Below are positions 49,438 to 58,094 of a stretch of 64,000 bases of DNA, in pieces (within the stretch, counting starts at the first letter, position 1; each line of letters starts with the position of its first letter). The notes under the pieces are model-generated. The model was given only the letters and a program-made list of their open reading frames with translations, was not told where the DNA came from and did not search any database. Position numbers and translations under genes: made by a program. The DNA is from DALYDK01 sp031973215 (GTDB lineage: Bacteria; Patescibacteriota; Saccharimonadia; Saccharimonadales; CAIOMD01): NCBI GenBank assembly GCA_031973215.1, contig DALYDK010000005.1:1-64000 (forward strand), read 5' to 3'.

Positions 49438-50109
49438 TTAAAAGGTTTTTGCAAAAACGCAAGCAATTATCTCTGAGGCTCCAGCTTTTTTAAGGATCTT
49501 AGATGCATAATTAATTGTTGCCCCAGTCGTTGCAATATCGTCAATTATTAGAATTTTTTTACCTATTAATTTCTGTTGTTTGATAATTTGATAATAATTT
49601 TTAATTGCTTTAATGCGATCTTGTTTGTTTAAGTTGTGAAGCGGGGCAGAGTTAACGCGCTCTATGGTTTTCTTGTATTTTAAACCTCTGTGTTTGGCAA
49701 AGTTCTTAGCTATTAAGAATGAATGGTCATAGCCATTCTGTCTTATTCTTTTGGTCGACGTAGGGACCCAGGAAACGACATAGTCATTATCAAAAAAGGG
49801 TAAATCTTCGTTCATGTATTTTGCCATTTCCGAGCCGCCAAAACGCCTGGTTTCGAACTTGTACTTAATTAAATAGTCTTTAATTGTTGTTTCGTATTTA
49901 TTAATACAAAAAACTTTATTGGGTGCGAACTTTGAATTATGGGTTTCACAAGGTTGGTTTAAATGAGTAGCTTTTTGGCAAACAAAACAGATGCTGCCTA
50001 GCTTAGGTATAGAGTAGTAGCAACCAGGGCATAGTAGAAAATTTTCTTGGCCACATTCTATGCAGTGTTCAGGCGCAATAATGTTCAATAGTTTCTCGAT
50101 TGGGTTCAT
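49438..50109 (-). CDS. comFC: ComF-family phosphoribosyltransferase-like protein
   Basis: 223 residues. N-terminal zinc motifs CIECGQ, CPGC, CFVC (about residues 16-45), then a type I PRTase domain with KKILIIDDIATTGATINYAS (about 189-208). ComFC helps take up DNA in natural competence. In this genome it would work with the pilus/secretion genes at 8.5-34 kb. Confidence 0.92.
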   Translation of the reverse strand: MNPIEKLLNIIAPEHCIECGQENFLLCPGCYYSIPKLGSICFVCQKATHLNQPCETHNSKFAPNKVFCINKYETTIKDYLIKYKFETRRFGGSEMAKYMNEDLPFFDNDYVVSWVPTSTKRIRQNGYDHSFLIAKNFAKHRGLKYKKTIERVNSAPLHNLNKQDRIKAIKNYYQIIKQQKLIGKKILIIDDIATTGATINYASKILKKAGASEIIACVFAKTF

Positions 50110-50242
50110 GTTGTATAAATTATGTTGTTAAGCAGGCTACAATGTATTGCTCTTAATTGTTATTATCAGATATACTTCTAGCACACACAAAAATATTTTA
50201 AAACTAAAAATGTAGATTTAAAATAAATCGTGGAGGGTAATA

Positions 50243-50707
50243 ATGGCACGACGCTCAGCAAATGATGATGATTTGCTTATGGAAGATGAACTAACTGCTG
50301 CTTTTTTGGGTGAGGAAGAGCTAGGTGCGGTTGAAAATGTACCACAAGTACAAGAAGAAGAATGGGACGAAGAAGAAGCAGTTCCAGGACAACTAGCTAT
50401 TGATGTATACGAAACAAAAGAGAAGTTGGTAGTTAAGGCCAGAACGGCTGGCGTTAACAAGAACGATCTTGATGTTAGCATTGCAGATAATACTTTAACT
50501 ATCCGAGGCACACTTAATGCCGGATATGAGGAAGATGTTGAAAATTATCATCTTCAGGAATGTTACTGGGGAGAATTCTCTAGAAGCTATGTTTTACCTG
50601 TACAGGTAAAAGAAGATGAAATAGAGGCAGTATTAAAAGATGGTGTACTTACTATTGGCTTCACAAAAGTTAAGCAAGATAGTGTAAAAAAGATTCAAAT
50701 TCTTTAA
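50243..50707 (+). CDS. Small heat-shock protein Hsp20
   Basis: 154 residues. Acidic N-terminal 45 residues, then an alpha-crystallin domain: LAIDVYETKEKLVVKARTAG, VNKNDLDVSIADNTLTIRG, WGEFSRSYVLPVQV and DGVLTIGFTK. It holds unfolded proteins. Ribosome site GGAGG. No CIRCE is seen upstream. Confidence 0.93.
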   Translation: MARRSANDDDLLMEDELTAAFLGEEELGAVENVPQVQEEEWDEEEAVPGQLAIDVYETKEKLVVKARTAGVNKNDLDVSIADNTLTIRGTLNAGYEEDVENYHLQECYWGEFSRSYVLPVQVKEDEIEAVLKDGVLTIGFTKVKQDSVKKIQIL

Positions 50708-50723
50708 AAAATCAACAAACTAA

Positions 50724-50756
50724 AAAGCACCCACCAAACTACAGGTGGGTGCTTTA
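50724..50756 (+). terminator. Terminator after hsp20
   Basis: AAAGCACCCACC (50724-50735), loop AAACTACA, GGTGGGTGCTTT (50744-50755). It also serves the convergent ABC operon from the other side. Confidence 0.87.
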
Positions 50757-50777
50757 TTGTTGTATTAACAACATACA

Positions 50778-52010
50778 CTATTCATATCTAAGTGACTGTA
50801 TTGGGTCTTTTCTGGCAGCCTGTATGGCAGGGGCCATGCCAAAAATTATTCCAACAGCTATTGAAACCAAGCTTGCCAAAAGTATTGTGCCTACTGATAC
50901 TACTGGGTTTAAGTCAGTCCATATTTTTATAAAGTATGTTATTAATAATGAACTCAGAACGCCTATTATTCCTCCGACTACACTTATAACCGTGGCTTCG
51001 ACTAAGAATTGACTCAATATTTGCTGGTTAGTAGCTCCTACGGCTTTTCTGACTCCAATTTCTTTCGTTCTTTCGCTAACTCCAACAAGCATGATGTTCA
51101 TTATTCCAATTCCGCCTACTATTAATGATGTACTTGCTATGGCAACAATGAATGAAGTTAGTTGTGACATGGTTTTATTGGCAGCAGCAAGGTAGTCTTC
51201 TTTTTTTAGTATCGTAAAGTCTTCTTGACCGGCATGGTTGGCTAATAGAGTATTTTTTATTTGATCATTAATTGAGTTAACATCTTTGATGTCATTAACT
51301 TGAACGAAAATTTCATTAATTTGGCCGCTGTTATTACTAATTTTTTTAGCCATACCATAAGGCATGAAAACAAAATTATTTAAGTTATCGGATATTGTAA
51401 GAGTGCTTTCTTTAAATGGCTGAAGAATACCGCGCACGACAAATGTTTCGCCTCTAATAGTTATGGTTTGTCCGATGGGGTCTCGGATAGTAAATAAATC
51501 CTCGGCAATATTTCTGCCAATTACTACCGTGTTTCGCTCGTTATCATTGGGTCCAAAAAAGTCTCCGTAGTCGACTTTATCGCCTAGAATATTTTGTATA
51601 TCACCTGTAACTCCGACTATTCTTGCTTCAGAATAGTTTTGTTTGCTGTCTGTACTTAGAACACCTCCAATTTGCATTGAGGGAATAACTGTACTAACAC
51701 CTTTAATACTTTTTAGAGATTCAATATCTTTCTCGGAAAGCGTGCTCACTCCTTGTTGAGCGCTTGGATTAAAGCTCGTAATGGCACCTGTGCTTGAGTC
51801 GTATGCAAAAGTTTTGCCAGGTTTAATAGTAATAACATCTGAACCGAACTGATCTATTTGATCAACAACTTGTTTTCTAATGCCGTCGGCAATTCCTACC
51901 GTTGTTACGACGCTGGCTACACCTATAACAACCCCCAGCATTGTTAGAAAGCTTCTTGTTTTTGAGGCTTTTATACTAGTGAAAGCCATTCTTATATTTG
52001 TGCTAATCAC
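50778..52010 (-). CDS. MacB-type ABC transporter permease
   Basis: 410 residues. First helix (about 20-45, TMLGVVIGVASVVTTVGIAD), a MacB periplasmic core (about 46-280) and three C-terminal helices, with the conserved VGVSERTKEIGVRKAVGATN (FtsX motif, about 317-336). It exports peptides or signals, or works mechanically on lipoproteins. The start overlaps the ATPase stop by 4 bases. Confidence 0.93.
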   Translation of the reverse strand: MISTNIRMAFTSIKASKTRSFLTMLGVVIGVASVVTTVGIADGIRKQVVDQIDQFGSDVITIKPGKTFAYDSSTGAITSFNPSAQQGVSTLSEKDIESLKSIKGVSTVIPSMQIGGVLSTDSKQNYSEARIVGVTGDIQNILGDKVDYGDFFGPNDNERNTVVIGRNIAEDLFTIRDPIGQTITIRGETFVVRGILQPFKESTLTISDNLNNFVFMPYGMAKKISNNSGQINEIFVQVNDIKDVNSINDQIKNTLLANHAGQEDFTILKKEDYLAAANKTMSQLTSFIVAIASTSLIVGGIGIMNIMLVGVSERTKEIGVRKAVGATNQQILSQFLVEATVISVVGGIIGVLSSLLITYFIKIWTDLNPVVSVGTILLASLVSIAVGIIFGMAPAIQAARKDPIQSLRYE

Positions 52011-52834
52011 TTCGTTTTGCCTTTCTTTGCTTTATTTTTAGTAGATTTCTTTATTTTTGGTTTTTTTATTACATTATCTTCATTCTTTTCAATTTCTTCT
52101 GCAGCTTCCTGGTCTTCTTTTGTCAATCTTTCAAGATCAACTATTTCATTCTTTTTGAGTGGCTTATCTTCTACAATAGCGCCATCTCTCATATATACAA
52201 TTCTACTGGCATAGGCTGTTAAGTCTGGGTTATGTGTAACCATTATTATGGTGTTTCCGGCGGCATGTATTTCTTTTAGCATGTCCATTATAGACTCGCT
52301 GCTAGCGCTATCAAGATTTCCGGTCGGTTCGTCTGCAATTATAAGACTTGGTCTATTAATTAATGCTCTGGCAATTGCTACTCTTTGTATTTGTCCACCG
52401 CTTAATTGATGGGGCAGGTAATACTCTCTGTTTTGTAAGCCAATTTTTTGCAGCATGTTAGAAGCTTTTTTGTATCGATTTATTTTTAAGATTCCTTTGT
52501 AGGCAAGCGGCAAAGATACGTTTTCAAGCACAGTCATGGTGCCAATTAAATTAAAACTCTGGAATATGAATCCGAAGTTATCCCTACGAATTTTGGCTCT
52601 TTTTCTTGAGCGGAGCCTGGAAACATCTCTTTCGTTAAGATAGTATTTGCCTTGTGAGCATCTGTCTAGTAGGCCGATAATATTAAGTAGGGTACTTTTG
52701 CCGGATCCACTAGCGCCCATAACCGCAATGAATTCACCCTTGTCTATCTCTAGGCTCACTTCATCTAGGGCAATGGTTGTTGCATCGCCAAAACCATATA
52801 CCTTGCTAATACTGTCTAGTTTAATTAATGACAT
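52007..52834 (-). CDS. ABC transporter ATPase (MacB/LolD type)
   Basis: 275 residues. Walker A GASGSGKSTLLNIIG (about residues 40-54), Q-loop FIFQSFNL, signature LSGGQIQRVAIARAL (about 144-158), Walker B LIIADEPTGNLDS and H-loop THNPDL. A 50-residue Lys/Glu-rich tail is extra. Partner of the permease above. Confidence 0.95.
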   Translation of the reverse strand: MSLIKLDSISKVYGFGDATTIALDEVSLEIDKGEFIAVMGASGSGKSTLLNIIGLLDRCSQGKYYLNERDVSRLRSRKRAKIRRDNFGFIFQSFNLIGTMTVLENVSLPLAYKGILKINRYKKASNMLQKIGLQNREYYLPHQLSGGQIQRVAIARALINRPSLIIADEPTGNLDSASSESIMDMLKEIHAAGNTIIMVTHNPDLTAYASRIVYMRDGAIVEDKPLKKNEIVDLERLTKEDQEAAEEIEKNEDNVIKKPKIKKSTKNKAKKGKTK

Positions 52835-52890
52835 TTATAAAATTTTACCTTTTATAAGATATAATTAGCAAGTTATATAATAAAAAAAAT

Positions 52891-52978
52891 GGAGGGGTCG
52901 CCTAGTGGCCTATGGCGCACGCTTGGAAAGCGTGTTGGGTGCAAGCCCTCGAGGGTTCGAATCCCTCTCCCTCCGCCA
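52891..52978 (+). tRNA. tRNA-Ser (anticodon GGA)
   Basis: Acceptor GGAGGGG with CTCCCTCC region, encoded CCA. Anticodon loop TTGGAAA between GCACGC and GCGTGT, long variable arm TGGGTGCAAGCCCTC, T-arm GAGGGTTCGAATCCCTC. Decodes UCC/UCU. TATAAT about 28 bases upstream. Confidence 0.94.
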
Positions 52979-52985
52979 GGGAGAG

Positions 52986-53020
52986 TCGCTCGGTCAAAAA
53001 GACCGGGCGATTTTCTTTTA
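52986..53020 (+). terminator. Shared tRNA terminator, copy 3
   Basis: TCGCTCGGTC (52986-52995), loop AAAAA, GACCGGGCGA (53001-53010), TTTTCTTTTA. Same stem as copies 1 and 2, including the T-G pair. The 170 bases after it hold no gene. Confidence 0.9.
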
Positions 53021-53190
53021 ATAAATGTTCTAACTCCAGTAATGGATCGGAGACATAACTAATTAATTGCAGGAATTTTTTCCGACAAGGTGATTGCGTT
53101 TGAACATTGTGAATTATCCCTCTGTATCTAAATAATTTAAAAATATAAAAAGCTTGTGTTAATTGAATTATCATAAGACAATTAATACAA

Positions 53191-53862
53191 ATGAATATCT
53201 TATCTGTATATTGTCACGATAACCCTAAGTCCTTGACCGCGTCTTTGAAAAATATTGCCGTTGGGGAACTTGAAAGGCAAGGACATAAAGTTTATGAAAC
53301 TGACCTATACGCATCGGCATTTAACCCTGTAGCAACGAAACTTGATTTCACATATTTAAGTGGTGGCCATTTTAACTATTTGCTTGAACAAAAAAATACC
53401 TCGGCCAATGGTCATTTATTTTCTCCCGATATTATGGGAGAAATTGAAAAAGTAGCACATAGTGACATAATTATTATTCATATGCCAATTTGGTGGTTCG
53501 GCGCACCAGCTATTTTAAAAGGTTGGTTTGATAGGGTATTTGCCATGGGGGTGACGTGGGATGCCGGTAAAATGTTTTCTACGGGGCTACTAAGTGGTAA
53601 ATCGGTACTATTAACTGCTACTAGTGGCTTTCCGGAAACATTTTATAAAAAAGACGGTCAGCTGAAAATGACAATAGATGAGGTACTTTATCCAATTCAG
53701 AATGGGCTTTTTTCTTTTTGCGGGTTAAGCGTAATAGAGCCGTTTATTGTATATAACTCACTTGGACTCAGTTCATCTGATTATGAAAAAATCATTAAAG
53801 ATTATCATTTTAAAATTTCTCATTTAATTGACAGTCCTTCTTTTTGGCGCAAGGCCGATTAA
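53191..53862 (+). CDS. NAD(P)H:quinone oxidoreductase-like flavoprotein
   Basis: 223 residues of the Flavodoxin_2/NQO1-KefF-MdaB family. MNILSVYCHDNPKSLTASLK (FMN/FAD phosphate strand-loop), HMPIWWFGAPAILKGWFDRVFAMGVTW (about residues 92-118; split reading: HMPIWWFGAPAILKGWFDRV then the flavin loop) and VLLTATSGFPETFY. It reduces quinones with two electrons and may protect from oxidative stress. No ribosome site. Confidence 0.9.
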   Translation: MNILSVYCHDNPKSLTASLKNIAVGELERQGHKVYETDLYASAFNPVATKLDFTYLSGGHFNYLLEQKNTSANGHLFSPDIMGEIEKVAHSDIIIIHMPIWWFGAPAILKGWFDRVFAMGVTWDAGKMFSTGLLSGKSVLLTATSGFPETFYKKDGQLKMTIDEVLYPIQNGLFSFCGLSVIEPFIVYNSLGLSSSDYEKIIKDYHFKISHLIDSPSFWRKAD

Positions 53863-53885
53863 ACCCAGTTTGCTAAGATAATAAT

Positions 53886-54587
53886 ATGAACAGAGTAATA
53901 GACGCCAAGGAGACGAATCCGAGAAGTCTATTTATATCATCTATTTTATTGTTAATTATTGTAGATTTAGGACTACTTATCGTCCGGTTTATATATAGCC
54001 AATCTTTAAATAATTGGTATTTAGTCTGGAATTTATTTTTGGGGACTCTGCCATTAATTTTTAGTTATCTATACTTTAAATATACAAATACGAAAGATTA
54101 TTTTTCATTCAAAAAGATTATATTTTTGGTGCTATGGATTTTGTTTCTACCTAATGCATTCTACTTAATTAGCGATCTTGTGCATTTACAGGAATCCTCT
54201 AATAAAATGATTGTCTACGATGCGGTTATGTTTTCTTCTTTTGGTATAACTGGGATTTTGTTAGGCTTTTTATCAATTGCCCTCATTCATTTCAGATACT
54301 CGTCTTTACCAAAAAAATATACATACTTTTTAGTGGTGGGCAGTTTACTAATTAGTAGCTATGCAATTTATTTAGGAAGGTACTTAAGATGGAATAGCTG
54401 GGATGTAATAACTAATCCGTTTGGCATAATATTTGATGTTTCTAACAGTTTTATAAACTTTAGCCGTTTCACAAAAAGCATTGGAACAACATTGTTATTC
54501 TTTGTGTTTTTAATGTCTCTTTACTTAGTTTTTTGGACAGGAGTATTGTTCGTCAAAGATCTGAAAGCCAAAAGAGTGTTAAAATAA
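53886..54587 (+). CDS. DUF1361 membrane protein
   Basis: 233 residues with about six to seven membrane helices. The family motif WILFLPNAFYLISDLVHLQE (about residues 86-105) and GRYLRWNSWDVITNPFGI (about 173-190) are clear. The biochemical role of DUF1361 is unknown. Possibly leaderless (TAAGAT near the ATG). Five bases upstream of argS. Confidence 0.88.
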   Translation: MNRVIDAKETNPRSLFISSILLLIIVDLGLLIVRFIYSQSLNNWYLVWNLFLGTLPLIFSYLYFKYTNTKDYFSFKKIIFLVLWILFLPNAFYLISDLVHLQESSNKMIVYDAVMFSSFGITGILLGFLSIALIHFRYSSLPKKYTYFLVVGSLLISSYAIYLGRYLRWNSWDVITNPFGIIFDVSNSFINFSRFTKSIGTTLLFFVFLMSLYLVFWTGVLFVKDLKAKRVLK

Positions 54588-54592
54588 AATAA

Positions 54593-56260
54593 ATGCAAGA
54601 GTTTACAGACAAAATCGCAGTTGCGGTTAAAGATATTTATGGAATCGACGCTAATGTTGAGCTAACCGTGCCAGATGAATCATTTGGTGATTATTCAACC
54701 AACATTGCCATGCAACTTGCCCCAAAACTAGGCAAGAACCCACGGGAAATTGCCGGCCAAATAAAAGATGCACTAAATAATGATGCAGCTATTAGCGGCG
54801 TAGAAATTGCCGGACCAGGCTTTATTAATATATTTCTAAATAATAATTACTTAATTAGCCTAGTTAATACTACAGTACCAAAAAAGCTTAATAATAAGGT
54901 GGTGGTAGTTGAATATTCGTGCCCTAATGCATTCAAGGAACTTCATGCTGGTCATTTGTATCAAACAATTGCCGGAGATGCCTTATCCAGATTGCTTGAA
55001 AAGTCTGGTGCAAAAGTAGGTAGAACAAATTTCGGAGGAGATGTTGGTCTTCATGTAGCAAAGGCCATGTACGGAATAATCAGCAAGCTTGGCGGAGAAA
55101 AACCAGAACTGTTAGAAAGTATTCAAAACGATCAAAGGGCACAATTTTTGAGCGCAGCATATGTTTTGGGTGCTTCAGTTTATGAAAAGAACGGTGCCGA
55201 AAAAACAGTAATCGAAGAATACAACCAAAAGATATACAAACTTCATGATTCAGAAGATACAACTAGTGGCTTTGCACAAATTTATTGGATCTGTAGACAG
55301 TGGAGCTATGATTATTTTGATCAGTTTTATGAAACCATTGAAGTTGACCCTTTCAAATATTATCCTGAAAGCGTTTGTACGCCACCGGGCCTTGAGCTAG
55401 TTGATAGGGGCTTGAATGAAGGTCTTTTTGATAAATCAGAAGGAGCAGTTGTTTATTCAGAGGCAAAAAGTGGGCTCCATACTAGAGTTTTTGTTACTAG
55501 TGGCGGACTACCAACATACGAGACGAAAGACCTTGGGGTTATAAAACTAGAATTAGATGATTTTAATTTCGAGCATAGAATTTTAATAACTGGCCGAGAT
55601 CAGACTGAATATATGAAGGTAGTTTATTCTGCTGCTGGCGAACTAATGCCCCAAACTAAAGGAAACATGACACATCTTTCTAACGGAATTATAAAATTTG
55701 GTGATGGTAAAAAAATGAGCTCAAGACTAGGAAACGTTACTACTGCGCTTGATGTTATTGATAACGTAAAGTCTATTGTAGAGAAAACATCTAGCAAAGA
55801 AGCAGACACAATCATGCTTGGTGCAGTCAAGTACGAATTCTTAAAACACAAGCTTGGTGGAGATATATCCTTTGACCCTCAAGAATCAGTTAGCTTACAG
55901 GGTAACAGTGGGCCATATTTGCAATATGCCCATGCTAGAGCAAGAAGCATATTAGAAAAAGTTACCAATAAAAACTTTGAAATTACCAATAATATAGAAC
56001 TTAACTTGCACGAAAGATTATTAGCTAGAAAACTTGCTCAGTATCAAAATGTCTTAAGTCAGGCTATAGATAGTTATGAAGTCCACATTATATGTACATA
56101 TTTATACGAGCTTTCGCAGGTATTCAACAGATTTTATGAAAATAATAAAGTGGTGGGTGATGAAAGAGAACCAATAAGAGCATTTTTGGTTGAGCAGTAT
56201 GCAGATACCCTAAAAAACGGCCTAGAAATACTTGGCATCAAAGCCCCCAATAAGATGTAA
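54593..56260 (+). CDS. argS: Arginyl-tRNA synthetase
   Basis: 555 residues, class I. ArgS N-terminal domain (DESFGDYSTNIAMQLAPKLG), HIGH variant in AFKELHAGHLYQTIAGD (about residues 119-135), KMSS in DGKKMSSRLGNVTTALD (about 374), and the C-terminal anticodon-binding DALR domain. No ribosome site and a 5-base gap to the DUF1361 gene suggest co-translation. Confidence 0.96.
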   Translation: MQEFTDKIAVAVKDIYGIDANVELTVPDESFGDYSTNIAMQLAPKLGKNPREIAGQIKDALNNDAAISGVEIAGPGFINIFLNNNYLISLVNTTVPKKLNNKVVVVEYSCPNAFKELHAGHLYQTIAGDALSRLLEKSGAKVGRTNFGGDVGLHVAKAMYGIISKLGGEKPELLESIQNDQRAQFLSAAYVLGASVYEKNGAEKTVIEEYNQKIYKLHDSEDTTSGFAQIYWICRQWSYDYFDQFYETIEVDPFKYYPESVCTPPGLELVDRGLNEGLFDKSEGAVVYSEAKSGLHTRVFVTSGGLPTYETKDLGVIKLELDDFNFEHRILITGRDQTEYMKVVYSAAGELMPQTKGNMTHLSNGIIKFGDGKKMSSRLGNVTTALDVIDNVKSIVEKTSSKEADTIMLGAVKYEFLKHKLGGDISFDPQESVSLQGNSGPYLQYAHARARSILEKVTNKNFEITNNIELNLHERLLARKLAQYQNVLSQAIDSYEVHIICTYLYELSQVFNRFYENNKVVGDEREPIRAFLVEQYADTLKNGLEILGIKAPNKM

Positions 56261-56262
56261 TA

Positions 56263-56291
56263 TTGACATTTTAGCATAAAACTGCTATAAT
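56263..56291 (+). promoter_or_regulatory. Consensus sigma-70 promoter
   Basis: TTGACA (56263-56268), 17-base spacer, TGCTATAAT with the perfect -10 TATAAT (56286-56291) and an extended -10 TG. The strongest promoter by sequence in the window. It drives the GC-rich membrane mini-gene. Confidence 0.88.
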
Positions 56292-56356
56292 ATAGATATC
56301 TATCCTAGATGCTGCAAAGTGCAGAATAACATCTACTAGCCTTTTAGGAGGTGAAT

Positions 56357-56605
56357 GTGATAGGTCTAATGCTGTCAGCGTCATTTTGCCTGATAGGTAT
56401 AGGGCTGGTTACTCTTGGCTGGAGTTTTTTGGCATTCAGCCGAGTGGCTAGTATGGCGCTGGTTTTTACCGGAGTAATAACTTCGGTAATTGCACTGACT
56501 GCGCTAGAAGACTATGGCATTTGGCGTTCGGCAATTGCCATGGCTAGTATAGCCGCAGTAGCAATTGCCACCATGAACATACCATGGTTTAGGCAGGATG
56601 GGTGA
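56357..56605 (+). CDS. GC-rich small membrane protein (mini-gene D)
   Basis: About 82 residues when started at the GTG 5 bases after AGGAGG (56346-56351); GTG 56351 and ATG 56369 are alternatives. Three hydrophobic helices: LMLSASFCLIGIGLVTLGWS, ASMALVFTGVITSVIALTAL and SAIAMASIAAVAIATMNIPW. One 60-base line counts 32 G+C, above its neighbours. The leader can form CTGC-AAAGT-GCAG. Preceded by a consensus promoter, so probably abundant. No family recognised. Confidence 0.65.
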   Translation: MIGLMLSASFCLIGIGLVTLGWSFLAFSRVASMALVFTGVITSVIALTALEDYGIWRSAIAMASIAAVAIATMNIPWFRQDG

Positions 56606-56735
56606 TGAACCCATCTAGCACTTGAGCGGGGATCCTTGCGAAATTACTATAAACCATAGGAAAATGGCTAAGGTATATAAGCAGGGGCGAGACCGCAAAA
56701 GGCTTTCTAGGCGAGCCCATCAAATCACCTAAATC
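56606..56735 (+). other. Region of unknown role between mini-gene D and terminator
   Basis: 130 bases with G/C-rich blocks (GAGCGGGGATCCTTGCG, GCAGGGGCGAGACCGC, AGGCTTTCTAGGCGAGCCC). They could be a structured RNA processed from the D transcript. A 22-codon frame at 56664-56732 (MAKVYKQGRDRKRLSRRAHQ, then IT) would make a very basic peptide, but its ribosome site is poor. I cannot decide between RNA and peptide. Confidence 0.35.
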
Positions 56736-56777
56736 GTCCCGCGTGTGGCCACTTTGGCTCTGCGGGACTTTTCTTTT
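56736..56777 (+). terminator. Terminator after mini-gene D region
   Basis: GTCCCGC (56736-56742) pairs with GCGGGAC (56762-56768); an inner GGCCA-CTT-TGGCT stem; then TTTTCTTTT. Confidence 0.85.
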
Positions 56778-56787
56778 ACCGGCACAT

Positions 56788-56817
56788 TTGACACAAACTA
56801 TACTGCTGTGATTATCT
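56788..56817 (+). promoter_or_regulatory. Probable promoter of the carbamoyltransferase leader
   Basis: TTGACA (56788-56793), 18-base spacer, TTATCT (56812-56817). A TATACT at 56799-56804 is an alternative -10 without a good -35. Confidence 0.5.
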
Positions 56818-56831
56818 ATTAAGGGTAAAAA

Positions 56832-56888
56832 ATGTTTGAGTTAAATAAACGAAAAAAGAATATAACAATAGTACGAACGAGTCACTAA
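56832..56888 (+). CDS. Putative 18-residue leader peptide
   Basis: ATG 6 bases after AAGGG; product MFELNKRKKNITIVRTSH. The last codons and the stop lie inside the terminator hairpin that follows, so a ribosome near the stop would block the hairpin. It ends 31 bases before the carbamoyltransferase start. Confidence 0.55.
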   Translation: MFELNKRKKNITIVRTSH

Positions 56889-56906
56889 TCAGTGGCTCGT
56901 TTTTTT
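56877..56906 (+). terminator. Attenuator-like terminator before carbamoyltransferase
   Basis: ACGAGTCAC (56877-56885), loop TAATCA, GTGGCTCGT (56892-56900), then T-run (56900-56906). One T-G pair in the stem. Placed between the promoter and the structural gene, so it is probably regulatory. Confidence 0.8.
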
Positions 56907-56919
56907 AATAGGAGGAAAA

Positions 56920-58071
56920 ATGTCAGAAATTTTGCTAAATAATGAAAATCAATTCTTTAATGACAAGCTAACCGAGGTTGATCTTAGTCGCTATGAGGCT
57001 GATGACTACCCTGATCTCGATTATTCATCTGTTATGCTACCGGTTAATGGAAATCCAAAAAGTAAAAATTTATTATCCGCCCTCCAGCTTACGGAACGTG
57101 ATTACTACATGTATCTTAAAGAATCATATGCAGCTGAAAGAATATATGAAGAAGGAATGGACATACTTCCAAGACAGAGGCTATACGCGCTTATGAGACA
57201 GCCATCTACTAGAACCGGTGGTGGCTTTGCTCATGCAATGACAAAACTGGGTGGTTCTGGAGTAAACCAAGGTGGTGCTAAAGATTCATCCGAGGCCAAA
57301 GAAGAAACTAGGCTTGATTCAGAAGTTGCATTCGATACCCAGTGTGATATTTATGCCATTAGAACCGCAGAAGATTACGGGCCTGCATTTGCGGCACTTG
57401 CTATAAATCAGGAATATCAAAGAGGTAATTTAACAAAAAAAGTACCAGTTATTAATGCTGGTGACGGCAAAAACGAGCATATAACTCAAACGTTAGGTGA
57501 TTTTTTTACTATTCACAAAAGGTACAATACACTAAAAGACTTAAATTTATTTATTTATGGTGATCTAGAAAGATACCGAGCCTTTCATTCGCTTGTTATT
57601 GGCGCTGCAACAGTTGGTATGAATGTCGTAGTAGTTGAGTCTCGGGCAGCTCCATTACCCGGAAAATATGTAGACATGTTGGGTGATCAGCTAATACAAT
57701 TATCTGATTTTCAAGAAGCTTTAGAAATTTCAGATATCTTATATCCAGGAAGAAGACCGAAAGAATATAGTAATGAAGAGGATAGACTCGAACAGCTAAG
57801 GAATCAACAGCTGATTAGTGACTACGAGAGATGGAAATTAGATGAAAAAGCTCTTCAAATTTTTTCAGACGATGGAATAATTATGCACGCCCGACCAAGA
57901 GGATTTGTAGAGCTCCCAACCTGTTCAGATAACGACCCAAGAAGAAGAGATGTTTCTCAGATGGAAGATGTTGTAAAGTCAAGAATGGGCGTGTTGGCTC
58001 TTCATATGGGAAAGTCAATTGTTAATGAACTGGATGATCGGAACGTTGCCTACAATAATCCTTTGGTATAG
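56920..58071 (+). CDS. Aspartate carbamoyltransferase-like enzyme
   Basis: 383 residues of the Asp/Orn carbamoyltransferase family. Carbamoyl-phosphate site QPSTRTGGGFAHAMTKLGG (about residues 89-107), then AKEETRLDSEV (loop Lys), VINAGDGKNEHITQTLGDFF with the His and Gln of ATCase (about 185-204), YRAFHSLVIG, RRPKEY and HARPRGFVELP. These match ATCase better than OTC. It is some 70 residues longer than PyrB of E. coli. No other pyrimidine synthesis gene is in the window apart from pyrH. Good ribosome site GGAGG. Confidence 0.82.
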   Translation: MSEILLNNENQFFNDKLTEVDLSRYEADDYPDLDYSSVMLPVNGNPKSKNLLSALQLTERDYYMYLKESYAAERIYEEGMDILPRQRLYALMRQPSTRTGGGFAHAMTKLGGSGVNQGGAKDSSEAKEETRLDSEVAFDTQCDIYAIRTAEDYGPAFAALAINQEYQRGNLTKKVPVINAGDGKNEHITQTLGDFFTIHKRYNTLKDLNLFIYGDLERYRAFHSLVIGAATVGMNVVVVESRAAPLPGKYVDMLGDQLIQLSDFQEALEISDILYPGRRPKEYSNEEDRLEQLRNQQLISDYERWKLDEKALQIFSDDGIIMHARPRGFVELPTCSDNDPRRRDVSQMEDVVKSRMGVLALHMGKSIVNELDDRNVAYNNPLV

Positions 58072-58094
58072 TAAATACTGCTATAATTGACAAA

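Noticed and set aside
52902..53174. Frame with GEGFEPSRA on the minus strand
   Set aside because: Antisense of tRNA-Ser(GGA); the same artefact type.
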